A stretch of 64,000 nt of DNA from Thermosipho atlanticus DSM 15807. GTDB lineage: Bacteria; Thermotogota; Thermotogae; Thermotogales; Fervidobacteriaceae. The notes under the pieces were generated by a model. It did not search any database. It had not been told where the DNA came from and saw only the letters and a list, made by a program, of their open reading frames with translations. The position numbers and the translations under genes are program-made. The stretch lies in NCBI RefSeq assembly GCF_900129985.1, contig NZ_FQXN01000005.1:62001-126000 (forward strand). The letters run 5' to 3'. Below are positions 43,608-52,785 of the stretch, piece by piece (within the stretch, counting starts at the first letter, position 1; each line of letters opens with the position of its first letter).

Positions 43608-44051
43608 TTATATAATTATCAGTCCTTTTTCGATATAAGTTTTAGCATATACCATCATTTGTCCCCAACCGTACGCACATCCGTATCTTATTTCAAGTTC
43701 ATTTAGATTTTTAACTAGAGTGTGATCTGTTATTGTTATCCAAGTTCCTTTATTGTCATCCCTCTGGAACTTCATCGTTGCTCTTGATCTAAAACCGTCT
43801 TCATATTCATACCACCAAAATTCCCAAAGTTTATTTTGAACTAAATAAACGGTGTATCCACTATCGGTAACTATTTCTCCATTTGTGAGACGTACCCATC
43901 TGAAGGAAATTTTTCCTCCTTCTTTTAATTCCATTTTCATTCCATCTGTAAACCATGGATCCCAACCATTTTCATTTACAAAAGTATTCCATACTTTTTC
44001 TATTGGAGCTTGGATATATTCTGTAAAAACTATAGGTTTTAATTCAAGCAT
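43608..44051 (-). CDS. SRPBCC (START-like) domain protein
   Basis: The 147-residue protein resembles the AHSA1/SRPBCC ligand-binding fold: FTEYIQAPIEKVWNTFVNENGWDPWFTDG at the N-terminus, GGKISFRW in the middle, and a C-terminal long helix (YGCAYGWGQMMVYAKTYIEKG). Members bind hydrophobic ligands or act as chaperone cofactors. The role is unknown. The ATG at 44051 follows AGGAGAGGTTAA. It lies 20 bp after the lacI-type gene, so it may be part of the cinA-lacI transcript. Confidence 0.8.
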   Translation of the reverse strand: MLELKPIVFTEYIQAPIEKVWNTFVNENGWDPWFTDGMKMELKEGGKISFRWVRLTNGEIVTDSGYTVYLVQNKLWEFWWYEYEDGFRSRATMKFQRDDNKGTWITITDHTLVKNLNELEIRYGCAYGWGQMMVYAKTYIEKGLIII

Positions 44052-44071
44052 TTAACCTCTCCTTTTAAAAT

Positions 44072-45058
44072 TTACGTTTTTCTTAAAATAAGTTCAGGTT
44101 TTAAAACAATTGTTTGGGGTTTTCTAACATAACCTAAAATTTTCCTCAGAAGTATTTGACCTGCAATTGATCCCATTTCTACAATTGGTTGTTTTATAGT
44201 AGTAATATTTAAAATATCAGAAAGTGTAAGATTATCAAATCCACAAAGGTGGAAATCTTTGTTTGGTTCTAACCCCACAACTCTTGCGTATTCTAATACA
44301 GGAAAGGCAAAGTAATCAGTAGCAGCAAAGATAGCACACTTTTTTGAATTTGAAAAGATTATTTTAGCTGTGTTAAACGCTTGAAGCCAGTCGAGTTGGA
44401 TTTCAAAAATTTGCGTTACTTTTCTTCCTTTTCTTTCGATAGATTCAATAAATCCGTTTACTCGTTCTTCAAAAACAGTACTTTCAAGTTGACCTTCTTT
44501 TTTATGAGTAATAATATAAATTTCTTCGTCGAAATTTGCAAGATAATCTCCTGCAAGCATTCCACCGTAATAATTATCTACTAGAACAGAATCATACATT
44601 TCAGATTCGTACTCCACAGAGACAACTGGCATATTTTTGGGAATAAATTGTAAAAGAAGTTGATCAACATTTAATGCATCAACTATTAAACCATCAGTTC
44701 CTAGCACAAAATCTGAACTTTCACGGACAAAGTTATACCTGTTCTCACTGTATAGAGGGTAAACAAATGAAGTATATCCTTCCTTTTCAAGTTCACTGTC
44801 AATACCACTTAATAGTAATTGATGAAATTCTCCAACCATTTGAGGAAATATAGTAGTTACTATTTTTGTGTGTCCACTTGAAAGCCTCCTTGCATGTGGA
44901 TTAGGCAAATAACCAAGTTCTTGTATAACTTTTAGGACGTGTTCCTTGGTTTGAGCTTTAACATGTGGATTATTATTAATTACTCTTGAAACTGTTCCAA
45001 CGCCTACCCCCGCTTTTTTTGCCACATCCTTAATTGTTATTTTTCTTTTTTTCCTCAT
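44072..45058 (-). CDS. LacI-family transcriptional regulator
   Basis: The 328-residue repressor has an N-terminal LacI helix-turn-helix with hinge (TIKDVAKKAGVGVGTVSRVINNNPHVKAQTKEHVLKVIQELGYLPNPHARRLSSG) and a periplasmic-binding-protein-like sensor domain (from TKIVTTIFPQMVG to the C-terminus). The effector is probably a sugar but cannot be deduced. ATG at 45058 follows AAGGAGGTTAATCC and overlaps the cinA 3' end by 29 bp. A LacI-type palindrome lies upstream of cinA at 46312-46330, suggesting autoregulation. Confidence 0.93.
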   Translation of the reverse strand: MRKKRKITIKDVAKKAGVGVGTVSRVINNNPHVKAQTKEHVLKVIQELGYLPNPHARRLSSGHTKIVTTIFPQMVGEFHQLLLSGIDSELEKEGYTSFVYPLYSENRYNFVRESSDFVLGTDGLIVDALNVDQLLLQFIPKNMPVVSVEYESEMYDSVLVDNYYGGMLAGDYLANFDEEIYIITHKKEGQLESTVFEERVNGFIESIERKGRKVTQIFEIQLDWLQAFNTAKIIFSNSKKCAIFAATDYFAFPVLEYARVVGLEPNKDFHLCGFDNLTLSDILNITTIKQPIVEMGSIAGQILLRKILGYVRKPQTIVLKPELILRKT

Positions 45059-46274
45059 GGATTAACCTCCTTAGAAGATTGAAAGAATGTAAAACAGCTT
45101 TGTATCTAATTATTTCCCTATTCCCTTTAAATAAGAACTTTTCATATAAGTATTCATTGCTTTCAAGTTTATAAGCACAAATCCAAACAGTACCAACAGG
45201 TTTTTCTTTCGAGCCTCCTGTAGGTCCTGCTATACCGGAAATTGCGATCGAATAGTCTGTAGAAAACAAAGAGGAGACTCCTTTTGCCATCTCCATTACA
45301 CATTCCTTGCTAACTGCTCCAAATTGTTGCAAAGTTTCTTTTTTTACGTTTAATATTTTTTCTTTTATTTCGTTAGAATATGCAACAATTGCACCTTTAA
45401 AAACTTTTGAAATTCCAGGAACATTTACGAAGATTGAAGAAACAAGCCCTCCTGTACAAGATTCGGCAAAGGAAACAGTTTTGCCAAGCATCTTCAATTT
45501 TTCAAAAAGCACTTCTTCAATATTTTTTTCATCAATAGCATAAACATATTCAGAAATTTTTTCTAAAAGCTTTTGGACGATTTTGTCTATTTCATTTTTT
45601 AACGAATACTTTCCAGAAAATCTTAATTCAACTCCGGATTTATAACTTGCCATTGTTGCAACAGTTATGTCAGGTCGCGAGTATATGATTTTTTTATATT
45701 TTTCAACGAGAACAGCTTCCGGAATTCCTATTGTTTTTATTCTTCTAACGTATATAGGATTGTCTTTTTCAAGATATTTTAATATTTTTTGAAAGATAGG
45801 TTGTAATTCCGTGGGAGGACCAGGTAGAATGATAATGGTTTTGTTTCCGAGTTTTAACAATTGTCCTGGAGCTGTTCCCACAGGATTTTCAATAACAATG
45901 GCTCCTTCGAAAATATATCCTTGTCTTTTAACGTTTTCTGGAACTTCTTTGTAATATTCTTCTGCTTTTTTTAGGATTTTTTCTCCTAACTTTTCGTTAT
46001 ATATTAGCTTCTTTCCTGTAGCAAGAGATATGGCTTCGCGAGTTAAATCATCATTTGTTGGTCCAAGTCCTCCAGTTGTTACAACTAAGTCGGCTTTATC
46101 TAATGATTCTTTTATTTCCGGAACAAGAATTTCTAAATCATCTGGTAAGGTTTTAATGGCAATTATTTTAAAACCATAGTCTAATAGTTTATTTGCTACA
46201 TATTTTGAATTAGTATCAACAATAATTCCTTCAACAAGTTCATTTCCGATAGCAAGTATTATAGCATTTTTCAT
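45030..46274 (-). CDS. cinA: CinA family protein (competence/damage-inducible; NMN deamidase type)
   Basis: The 414-residue protein has an N-terminal MoaB/MogA-like domain (AIILAIGNELVEGIIVDTNSKY, TTGGLGPTNDDLTREAIS, LPGPPTELQPIF) and a C-terminal CinA domain (SFAESCTGGLVSSIFVNVPGISKVFKGAIVAYSN, SIAISGIAGPTGGSKEKPVGTVW), the layout of the full-length CinA family whose members hydrolyse ADP-ribose or deamidate NMN in pyridine nucleotide recycling. The ATG at 46274 is preceded by CGAGGTGTTACAA. An in-frame GTG nine bases earlier lies in the ribosome binding site. Its coupling to a lacI-type gene is unusual. Confidence 0.93.
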   Translation of the reverse strand: MKNAIILAIGNELVEGIIVDTNSKYVANKLLDYGFKIIAIKTLPDDLEILVPEIKESLDKADLVVTTGGLGPTNDDLTREAISLATGKKLIYNEKLGEKILKKAEEYYKEVPENVKRQGYIFEGAIVIENPVGTAPGQLLKLGNKTIIILPGPPTELQPIFQKILKYLEKDNPIYVRRIKTIGIPEAVLVEKYKKIIYSRPDITVATMASYKSGVELRFSGKYSLKNEIDKIVQKLLEKISEYVYAIDEKNIEEVLFEKLKMLGKTVSFAESCTGGLVSSIFVNVPGISKVFKGAIVAYSNEIKEKILNVKKETLQQFGAVSKECVMEMAKGVSSLFSTDYSIAISGIAGPTGGSKEKPVGTVWICAYKLESNEYLYEKFLFKGNREIIRYKAVLHSFNLLRRLIHEEKKKNNN

Positions 46275-46297
46275 TTGTAACACCTCGATTGTAAATT

Positions 46298-46330
46298 ATT
46301 ATATTAGAGAGATTTGGAAACGTTCCAAAT
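46298..46330 (-). promoter_or_regulatory. Promoter and LacI-type operator of the cinA-lacI operon
   Basis: On the minus strand a -10 TATAAT lies at 46303-46298. Upstream, ATTTGGAA-ACG-TTCCAAAT (46312-46330) is an 8-bp exact inverted repeat with a central CG-containing spacer, as in LacI/CcpA operators. It covers the -35 region and would block transcription of cinA and the lacI-type gene. Confidence 0.6.
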
Positions 46331-46436
46331 ATATAATATCATAAAAATATAAAACCTGTAACTTTATTTAACTTTAAAGCAACACTAATTATAAAATAAG
46401 ATAGTAGAATAAATTTGTAAAGGAGGGATTTTGAGC

Positions 46437-48014
46437 GTGCCTCAAAAGTTTATAGTAGTAACTGGAGGAGTTTTAAGTGGTATAGGAAAAGGGATTTTTT
46501 CAGCATCTTTAGCAAGGATTTTAAAAGATAGTGGAATTAATGTAAATATTTTAAAAATAGATCCATACTTGAATGTAGACGCTGGAACAATGAATCCAAA
46601 CCAACATGGAGAAGTTTTTGTAACGGAAGATGGATATGAAGCAGATCTTGATCTTGGGCATTATGAAAGATTTCTAGGTATAGATGTCTCAAGGAAAAAT
46701 AATATTACAGCTGGTCAAATTTATCTTTCAGTGATTCAAAGAGAACGAGAAGGAAAGTACTTAGGTTCAACTGTTCAAATTGTCCCTCATGTTACTGCTG
46801 AAATTAAAGAAAGAATAAAATCAATGTCTGGAGACCTTCTAGTTATTGAAATAGGAGGAACCGTTGGAGATATTGAAGGAGAAGTCTTTCTTGAAGCAGT
46901 TAGGGAACTTGCATTTGAAATAGGAAGAGAGAATTTTTTATTTGCCCATGTAACGTATGTGCCTTTTCTTAGAACTACAAATGAGTTTAAAACTAAACCA
47001 ACTCAACAATCAACTCAATTATTAAGAAAAATAGGCATACACCCTGATACTATAGTTGTACGAACTGAAGGTCCTATTGATGCAAATAGTTTATATAAGG
47101 TAGCGTTATTTAGTGGTGTTCCTAGAAATATGGTTATAAATCTTCCAGATTCTCCGAACGTGTATGAAGTTCCAAACATTTTACATTCACTTGGTCTTCA
47201 TAGGCTTGTGGCAAGAAAGTTAAACTTAGAAATTAGAGATAATTATACCTGGCATTATCCAAAATCTTTTGAACTTTTAAAAATAGCAATAATTGGAAAA
47301 TATTTGGGAACTGATGATGCTTATAAAAGCATAATAGAGTCAATTTACCTTTCTGGTTCACAAAAACCTGTTATTGTAGATGCCCAGGAATTGGAGGAAA
47401 TGTCTGATGACCAGATTGAGGCTTATCTTGAACAGTTTGATGCTCTAATTATTCCTGGTGGATTTGGTAGAAGAGGAATAGAAGGAAAAATAAAGGCTAT
47501 AAAGTACGCAAGAGAGAATAAAAAACCGATTCTTGGTATTTGTCTTGGAATGCAATTAATGGCAATTGAATTTGCTAGAAATGTTGGAGGATTAAAAGAG
47601 GCAAATTCTACGGAATTTGATAAAAACACACCCTATCCTATAGTAAATATGATGGAATCCCAAAAGAAAATATTAAATCTTGGAGGTACGATGAGATTAG
47701 GTGCACAGAAAACCATTATTGAACAAGGAACTCTCTTAAGTAGAGTTTATAAAGGACAGGAAATAGTATATGAAAGGCACAGACATAGATACGAAGTTGA
47801 CGTCGATGCCTATGCAGATTTATTTAAAAAACCAGGGGAACAAGGATATAAATTAACTATTTCAGCAAGGTCCGATTTTGTGGAAGCAATAGAGCTTGAT
47901 GAACATCCATTTTTTGTTGGAGTTCAGTATCATCCAGAGTATAAGACCAAAGTAGGAGCCCCTCATCCGTTGTTTAAAGCTCTTGTTGATGTTGCAGGAG
48001 GGAATAAAATATGA
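46437..48014 (+). CDS. pyrG: CTP synthase
   Basis: The enzyme aminates UTP to CTP using glutamine. The N-terminal synthase domain starts KFIVVTGGVLSGIGKGIFSASLARIL and continues with KIDPYLNVDAGTMNPNQHGEVFVTEDGYEADLDLGHYERF. The C-terminal class I glutaminase shows PGGFGRRGIEGK, the nucleophile elbow LGICLGMQLM (Cys) and the distal VGVQYHPEYK (His, Glu). The start is either GTG at 46437 (ten bases after GGAGG, chosen) or TTG at 46431 (four bases after). Its stop overlaps the next gene's start in ATGA. Confidence 0.96.
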   Translation: MPQKFIVVTGGVLSGIGKGIFSASLARILKDSGINVNILKIDPYLNVDAGTMNPNQHGEVFVTEDGYEADLDLGHYERFLGIDVSRKNNITAGQIYLSVIQREREGKYLGSTVQIVPHVTAEIKERIKSMSGDLLVIEIGGTVGDIEGEVFLEAVRELAFEIGRENFLFAHVTYVPFLRTTNEFKTKPTQQSTQLLRKIGIHPDTIVVRTEGPIDANSLYKVALFSGVPRNMVINLPDSPNVYEVPNILHSLGLHRLVARKLNLEIRDNYTWHYPKSFELLKIAIIGKYLGTDDAYKSIIESIYLSGSQKPVIVDAQELEEMSDDQIEAYLEQFDALIIPGGFGRRGIEGKIKAIKYARENKKPILGICLGMQLMAIEFARNVGGLKEANSTEFDKNTPYPIVNMMESQKKILNLGGTMRLGAQKTIIEQGTLLSRVYKGQEIVYERHRHRYEVDVDAYADLFKKPGEQGYKLTISARSDFVEAIELDEHPFFVGVQYHPEYKTKVGAPHPLFKALVDVAGGNKI

Positions 48015-48727
48015 TAGATTATCATTTGCATAGTGTGTTTTCTCCAGATTCAACAGCAAAGGTTGAAGATATACTAAAAAAAGCAAAAGAAAAAGGGATT
48101 GATCATATAATAATAACGGATCATTTTGAAGTAGTAAAAGGAGAACATAATTTTAAATTTGATGTTGAAGAATATAGAAGGACAATGGAAAAGTATTGTT
48201 TACCTGTCGGTGTGGAATTAGGTTGGGACGGAGTGACTGACATATCAATAGATCTTGAAAATTTCGATTTTGTTATTTTGTCACTTCATGAATTTTCGAA
48301 ACCTGTTACTCAGAAAAGTTACAAAGAATATTTGGAAAGAATATTAAATATTCTAACAAAATTTGATAGTTATCATGTTCTCGGACACCTTGATTTTCCA
48401 AGAAGGTATTCGGAAAGTTTTGAACCTTTTTCAAAGAATCTCTATCCCATATTGGAAGAGATATTTAAACTAGTAATTGAAAAAGGAAAGGGTATTGAAG
48501 TGAATACTGCTAGTATGTTAAAATATGGAGAGCCGAACCCTTCGTATGATTTACTAAAAATTTACAAGAAACTTGGTGGGGAATTTATTACGATTGGATC
48601 AGATGCTCATAGGATTGAAGATGTCGGCCAAAATGTAGAAAAAGTAGCACAAATGTTAAAAGAAATAGGATTTGGATATATAGGAGTATTAAAAGGTGAA
48701 TGGAATATGTTAAAAATTGGTTGCTAA
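48011..48727 (+). CDS. PHP-domain phosphoesterase, histidinol-phosphatase-like
   Basis: The 238-residue protein has the PHP motifs YHLHSVFSPDS (HxH), IDHIIITDHFE, the metal ligand region PVGVELGW, VLGHLDFPRR, EVNTASML and TIGSDAHRIEDVGQN. This set matches the HisK/HisJ-type histidinol-phosphatase branch. No other his biosynthesis gene is near, so a different phosphoester substrate is possible. It overlaps pyrG by 4 bp (ATGA) and is followed by tsf 24 bp later. Confidence 0.85.
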   Translation: MIDYHLHSVFSPDSTAKVEDILKKAKEKGIDHIIITDHFEVVKGEHNFKFDVEEYRRTMEKYCLPVGVELGWDGVTDISIDLENFDFVILSLHEFSKPVTQKSYKEYLERILNILTKFDSYHVLGHLDFPRRYSESFEPFSKNLYPILEEIFKLVIEKGKGIEVNTASMLKYGEPNPSYDLLKIYKKLGGEFITIGSDAHRIEDVGQNVEKVAQMLKEIGFGYIGVLKGEWNMLKIGC

Positions 48728-48751
48728 ATAAAATAAAAGGGAGGAGAAAGG

Positions 48752-49345
48752 ATGGCGATTAGTGCACAACAGGTTAAAGAATTGAGAGATAGGACAGGTG
48801 CTGGTATGTTAGATTGTAAAAAAGCACTTGAAGAAGCAAACGGTGATATGGAACTTGCAATTGAAATTTTGAGAAAAAAAGGTATAGCAAAAGCCGCAAA
48901 GAAAGCTTCTAGAGCAACAGGTGAAGGAATAATTGCATCATATGTACACTTCAACAAAAAGATAGGAGTTCTTGTAGAACTTAATTGTGAAACCGATTTT
49001 GTTGCAAGGACAGAGGAATTTCAAGAACTTGGTAATAAAATTGCAATGCATATTGCAGCAATGTCACCAAGGTGGGTAAAAAGGGAAGATGTACCTCAAG
49101 ATGTAATAGAAAAAGAGAAAGAAATTTACAAAGAACAACTAAAAGATTCTGGAAAACCAGAGCATGTAATTGAAAAAATTGTTGAAGGAAAACTAAATAA
49201 ATTCTTTGAAGAAAACTGTTTATATGAGCAAAAATTTGCATTTGATGAAGAAAAAACAGTAGAAGAACTTATAAAAGAATCAATTGCAAAAATAGGAGAA
49301 AACATTCAAGTTTCAAGATTTGTTAAGTTTGTTGTGGGAGAATAA
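48752..49345 (+). CDS. tsf: Elongation factor Ts
   Basis: The 197-residue guanine-nucleotide exchange factor of EF-Tu begins with a UBA-like helix domain, [60 protein letters not shown], followed by the [10 protein letters not shown] motif ([16 protein letters not shown]). The short length is characteristic of thermophilic lineages with a single dimerisation subdomain. AGGAGAAAGG precedes the ATG. rpsB, its usual partner, is not adjacent here: a PHP gene is upstream. Confidence 0.96.
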   Translation: MAISAQQVKELRDRTGAGMLDCKKALEEANGDMELAIEILRKKGIAKAAKKASRATGEGIIASYVHFNKKIGVLVELNCETDFVARTEEFQELGNKIAMHIAAMSPRWVKREDVPQDVIEKEKEIYKEQLKDSGKPEHVIEKIVEGKLNKFFEENCLYEQKFAFDEEKTVEELIKESIAKIGENIQVSRFVKFVVGE

Positions 49346-49362
49346 TTTGTTTTACAAGCGTA

Positions 49363-49397
49363 AAAAAAACACGCAGCACTACGCTGCGTGTTTTTTA
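49363..49397. terminator. Bidirectional terminator between tsf and glyA
   Basis: CACGCAGC (49370-49377) pairs with GCTGCGTG (49383-49390) around a 5-nt loop. An A run precedes it and a T run follows it, so it can end transcription from both convergent genes. Confidence 0.94.
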
Positions 49398-49405
49398 TGT
49401 TAAGT

Positions 49406-50680
49406 TTATAACTTAATTTTGTCTTTGTAAAGAGGAAATCTATTGCAAAGATCAAGTACTTGCTTTCGTACTTTTTCAATAATTTCTTCTGAGATATTAC
49501 CATCTTCATCTTTAACATTTTTTAGTACAGTTACAATTAGTTCGGCAATTTCTTCCATTTCCTGTTCTTTCATTCCCCTTGTTGTTAATGCAGGTGTTCC
49601 AAGTCTAATTCCACTAGCAACAAAAGGTGATCTTGTTTCGTTTGGTATAGTGTTTTTGTTGACTGTAATATGACATTTTCCAAGAGCTATTTCCGCAGCT
49701 TTTCCTGTAACATTAAGTGGGTTAAGATCTACGAGCATTAAGTGTGTATCTGTACCTCCTGAAACAATTCTAAGTCCTCTTTTTTCAAGTTCTTGAGCAA
49801 GTTTCTTTGCGTTTTTAACAACTTGTTTTTGATATTCTTTAAATTCATCTGTTAATGCCTCTTTGAAACAAACAGCCTTTGCTGCTATAACGTGCATTAA
49901 AGGCCCACCTTGAATTCCAGGGAAAATACTCTTATTAATTGCTTTGTATATTTCACTGTCATTTGTTAAGATCATTCCACCTCTAGGACCACGTAATGTT
50001 TTGTGAGTTGTACTTGTTACAATATGAGCATATTCAACAGGATTTGGATATATACCTGCGGCAACTAATCCAGCAAAATGTGCCATATCTACAATTAAGT
50101 ATGCGCCAACTTCATCGGCTATTTCTCTAAATTTTTTGAAATCTATAATTCTTGAATAAGCACTTCCTCCTGCAACAATAACTTTTGGTTTGTGAGTAAG
50201 AGCTAAATCTCTTACCATATCGTAGTTTATAACCTCTGTTTCTGGATCAACACCATACGCTACAACTTTGTACAATTTTCCAGAAAAATTAACTTGAGCG
50301 CCATGTGTAAGGTGTCCCCCATGACTTAATGACATACCCATGAGAGTATCTCCGGGATTTGATACTGCAAAGTAGGCCCCCATATTTGCTTGAGAACCAG
50401 AATGGGGTTGGACGTTTGCATATTTTACATTAAATAATTGTTTAGCTCTTTTTCTTGCTAATCTTTCAGCAACATCTACCCATTCACAACCACCGTAGTA
50501 TCTTCTTCCAGGGTACCCTTCAGCATATTTGTTTGTAAGAAGGCTCCCCATTGTTTCAATTACGGCAAGAGAAGCAAAATTTTCTGAGGCAATAAGCTCG
50601 AGACCATATTCCTGTCTTTCCCATTCCTTTAACAGTACTTCATATATTTCGGGGTCAATTTGTTTTACAAAGTTCCACAT
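49406..50680 (-). CDS. glyA: Serine hydroxymethyltransferase
   Basis: The 424-residue PLP enzyme interconverts serine and glycine with tetrahydrofolate. It shows [15 protein letters not shown] at the N-terminus, [55 protein letters not shown] and the PLP-lysine site [18 protein letters not shown], then the C-terminal [23 protein letters not shown] at 50680 is preceded by AAGGAGGTTTTAAA. It is a single-gene transcript ending at a bidirectional terminator. The folate link to folP elsewhere in the window is metabolic only. Confidence 0.97.
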   Translation of the reverse strand: MWNFVKQIDPEIYEVLLKEWERQEYGLELIASENFASLAVIETMGSLLTNKYAEGYPGRRYYGGCEWVDVAERLARKRAKQLFNVKYANVQPHSGSQANMGAYFAVSNPGDTLMGMSLSHGGHLTHGAQVNFSGKLYKVVAYGVDPETEVINYDMVRDLALTHKPKVIVAGGSAYSRIIDFKKFREIADEVGAYLIVDMAHFAGLVAAGIYPNPVEYAHIVTSTTHKTLRGPRGGMILTNDSEIYKAINKSIFPGIQGGPLMHVIAAKAVCFKEALTDEFKEYQKQVVKNAKKLAQELEKRGLRIVSGGTDTHLMLVDLNPLNVTGKAAEIALGKCHITVNKNTIPNETRSPFVASGIRLGTPALTTRGMKEQEMEEIAELIVTVLKNVKDEDGNISEEIIEKVRKQVLDLCNRFPLYKDKIKL

Positions 50681-50994
50681 TTTAAAACCTCCTTGAGAGT
50701 TATTTTTAAACTTATTCTATTCTATTCTATCATTAATATAAAACATTTGAAACTTTAAAAATTGGTTATAGAATATAGAATTTGATGAATTAACTTGAAA
50801 AAAAAGATTATTTTTGCTTTGTTAATAAAATATCATCAATGTATTTTAACAATATAAGTTGTAGAAACCCGTATTAATAAATGTTTTTTTAAGGGAAAAA
50901 TTCTTTAAAGTTATAATTTATTTAAAAAACTTGCTTTTTTTGTTTTTTATGTGGTAAAATATAAAACAGAAAAATTAAAATAGGAGGTGGATTT
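50681..50994. other. Intergenic region with the first pilin promoter
   Basis: This 314-bp divergent region between glyA and the pilin genes is mostly A+T. Its right end contains a promoter: -35 TTGCTT (50931-50936), 18-bp spacer, extended -10 TGGTAAAAT (50952-50960). No other gene-like structure is seen. Confidence 0.6.
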
Positions 50995-51417
50995 ATGAGG
51001 ATGAGAAAAGGTTTTACACTTATTGAATTATTGATCGTTCTTGCTATCATTGCAGCATTAATGGGAGTTGTTACACCTATAGCATTGAATGCAGTAAAAA
51101 AAGCAAAAGCAACACAAGTAGCAACGAACTTTCAAAACATCAAAGCAGCAATAGAAAATTATGTAAACGTTAAACAGGCTTTACCGCAAAGTTTAAACAT
51201 TCTTGTAAGTGAAGGATATCTAAATAGAACACCTGATGGATTTAGTTTAGAAGTTGATAATACTTTCAACAACGGAATAGCTGTTGCAACGATAACGTAT
51301 ACTGCAGGAGACGTAGATATGAATTTGGTAGCACAGGTTAATCCGGAAGTAACAACCGTAATAGCAAATGGATCAGCAGCATCAGGGGTAGCGATTACTT
51401 TCCAAAAATGGTGGTAA
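50995..51417 (+). CDS. Type IV pilin-like protein 1 (prepilin)
   Basis: The 140-residue prepilin has a short basic leader MRMRKG cleaved before FTLIELLIVLAIIAALMGVV, the class III/type IV signature with Glu at mature position 5. The helix continues NAVKKAKATQVATNFQNIKAAIENYV. The globular part ends in AITFQKWW. ATG at 50995 follows AGGAGGTGGATTT. An extended -10 promoter lies upstream and a terminator follows at 51464. The gene is a tandem duplicate of the one at 51761. Likely a major pilin of a type IV pilus or a pseudopilus. Confidence 0.93.
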   Translation: MRMRKGFTLIELLIVLAIIAALMGVVTPIALNAVKKAKATQVATNFQNIKAAIENYVNVKQALPQSLNILVSEGYLNRTPDGFSLEVDNTFNNGIAVATITYTAGDVDMNLVAQVNPEVTTVIANGSAASGVAITFQKWW

Positions 51418-51760
51418 GATGGTAAGTTAGTTGAAATATAAATTTAGGATATAGGCAAAGTACAAAAAAGCCCCTAATATTAGGGGCTTTTTTGTTGTAA
51501 ATTTTTCCATACATAATTTAATATTGTTTTACATCAAACCAATAAATTATTTCAAATGATACAAAACGATTATTAGACTCAATCATTAAATAAGAAAAAT
51601 GATATAGTAATTTTCAGTGATTATTAGTAAAAAATTGTTTTAACAAAAAATTTTTTAATAAAATAAATAAAATATAATAATTTTATTTACAAAAAATTAC
51701 CAATATAGCTTGTTTGTATGATAAAATAAAACTACAAAAGCTAAAATAGGAGGTGGATTT
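51418..51760. other. Intergenic region between duplicated pilin genes
   Basis: The 343-bp spacer contains the terminator of pilin 1 (51464-51493), an A+T-rich stretch with no gene, and the promoter of pilin 2, an extended -10 TGATAAAAT at 51719-51727 with a poor -35. The last 20 bp before the ATG match those before pilin 1, marking the duplication's left edge. Confidence 0.55.
51464..51493 (+). terminator. Terminator after pilin 1
   Basis: A near-continuous 30-bp palindrome has core GCCCCTAATATTAGGGGC (51470-51487) flanked by A6 and T6, giving a strong hairpin with a T tail. Confidence 0.93.
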
Positions 51761-52186
51761 ATGAGAATGAGAAAAGGTTTTACACTTATTGAACTATTAA
51801 TTGTTCTTGCTATCATAGCATCATTAATGGGTATTGTTACACCAGTTGCGTTGAACGCGGTAAAAAAAGCAAAAGCAACACAGGTAGCAGCAAACTTTAG
51901 AAACATCAAAGCAGCTTTAGAAAGTTATGTGAATGTTGAACAAAACATGCCACTTAGTTTGAATCAGTTGAAAGACGCTGGATATTTAAATACTATTCCT
52001 TCTGGATTTAGTTACATTTATGAAGATAAATTTGATGTCAATGGAACAGCAATAGCAACGATAACATATACAGCAGGAGATATAGATATAAATTTAGTAG
52101 CGAAGGTTAATCCAGAAGTAAAGACAGTAATACTACCTGGAGGAGCAGCTTCAGGAATCGCAGTTACTTTCCAAAAATGGTGGTAA
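51761..52186 (+). CDS. Type IV pilin-like protein 2 (prepilin), paralog of pilin 1
   Basis: This 141-residue prepilin is a close paralog of the protein encoded at 50995. The leader MRMRKG, the helix FTLIELLIVLAIIASLMGIVTP, the segment NAVKKAKATQVAANFRNIKAALESYVNV, the later ATITYTAGDIDINLVAKVNPEV and the C-terminal AVTFQKWW all align nearly residue for residue. The variable stretch lies at residues 60-90. AGGAGGTGGATTT precedes the ATG, identical to pilin 1. A terminator follows at 52228. The pair arose by tandem duplication, including the ribosome binding site. Confidence 0.93.
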   Translation: MRMRKGFTLIELLIVLAIIASLMGIVTPVALNAVKKAKATQVAANFRNIKAALESYVNVEQNMPLSLNQLKDAGYLNTIPSGFSYIYEDKFDVNGTAIATITYTAGDIDINLVAKVNPEVKTVILPGGAASGIAVTFQKWW

Positions 52187-52227
52187 GATAGCAAGTTAAT
52201 TAAAATAAAATAAAGAAAAAGATATGT

Positions 52228-52257
52228 AAAAGCCCCTGTTAATAGGGGCTTTTTTTG
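52228..52257 (+). terminator. Terminator after pilin 2
   Basis: GCCCCT (52232-52237) pairs with AGGGGC (52244-52249), with extra A-T pairs outside and T7 after the stem. Confidence 0.9.
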
Positions 52258-52343
52258 TTAGTATGATTTTTTTGGGAAAATTAAAATTTTTATGATATAA
52301 TTTAATATTAGAATAGATAATATTTCTTAATTAGGGGGATATT

Positions 52344-52766
52344 ATGAAAAAAGCATTTACTTTAATAGAACTTCTCGCTGTAATAGCTATTATAGCTTTT
52401 TTGCTAGTTATTGTAACTCCAAATGCATTGGAGGCTGTAAAAAAAGCTCAGGCAACAAAAGTGGCAAGGAATCTTAGAAATATACTTAAATCAGGAGAGA
52501 CATATATTAATGTTGAGAAACCTGGAGATATTTCAAACTTATCAATTTTGTTATTAAAAGATAAAGGATATTTAGAAGATAGCATGAAAGAATCTGATTT
52601 GGCAAAATATCTGATAAAAGCAACAGATCTAGGAAATAGGATTGTTTTAGAGTCAGTTTACATTGGAAATGATGTAAGTACTTTTTTGGTAACGGACATA
52701 TTACCAGTTATAAAGGCATCTGGTGTAATACTTTATTTTCGGTCAATTTTAGGGAAGTGGTGGTAA
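52344..52766 (+). CDS. Type IV pilin-like protein 3 (divergent prepilin)
   Basis: The 140-residue prepilin has leader MKKA and helix FTLIELLAVIAIIAFLLVIVTPNALEAVKKAQATKVARNLRNIL. The leader ends in Ala, not the usual Gly, before Phe, which is a point against standard processing. The C-terminal domain differs from pilins 1 and 2 in the middle, but it too ends in KWW (RSILGKWW). ATG at 52344 follows AGGGGGATATT. It lies 19 bp upstream of nagA with no terminator, so the two are probably co-transcribed. Confidence 0.88.
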   Translation: MKKAFTLIELLAVIAIIAFLLVIVTPNALEAVKKAQATKVARNLRNILKSGETYINVEKPGDISNLSILLLKDKGYLEDSMKESDLAKYLIKATDLGNRIVLESVYIGNDVSTFLVTDILPVIKASGVILYFRSILGKWW

Positions 52767-52785
52767 AACACACAGGTGGGGTTGC

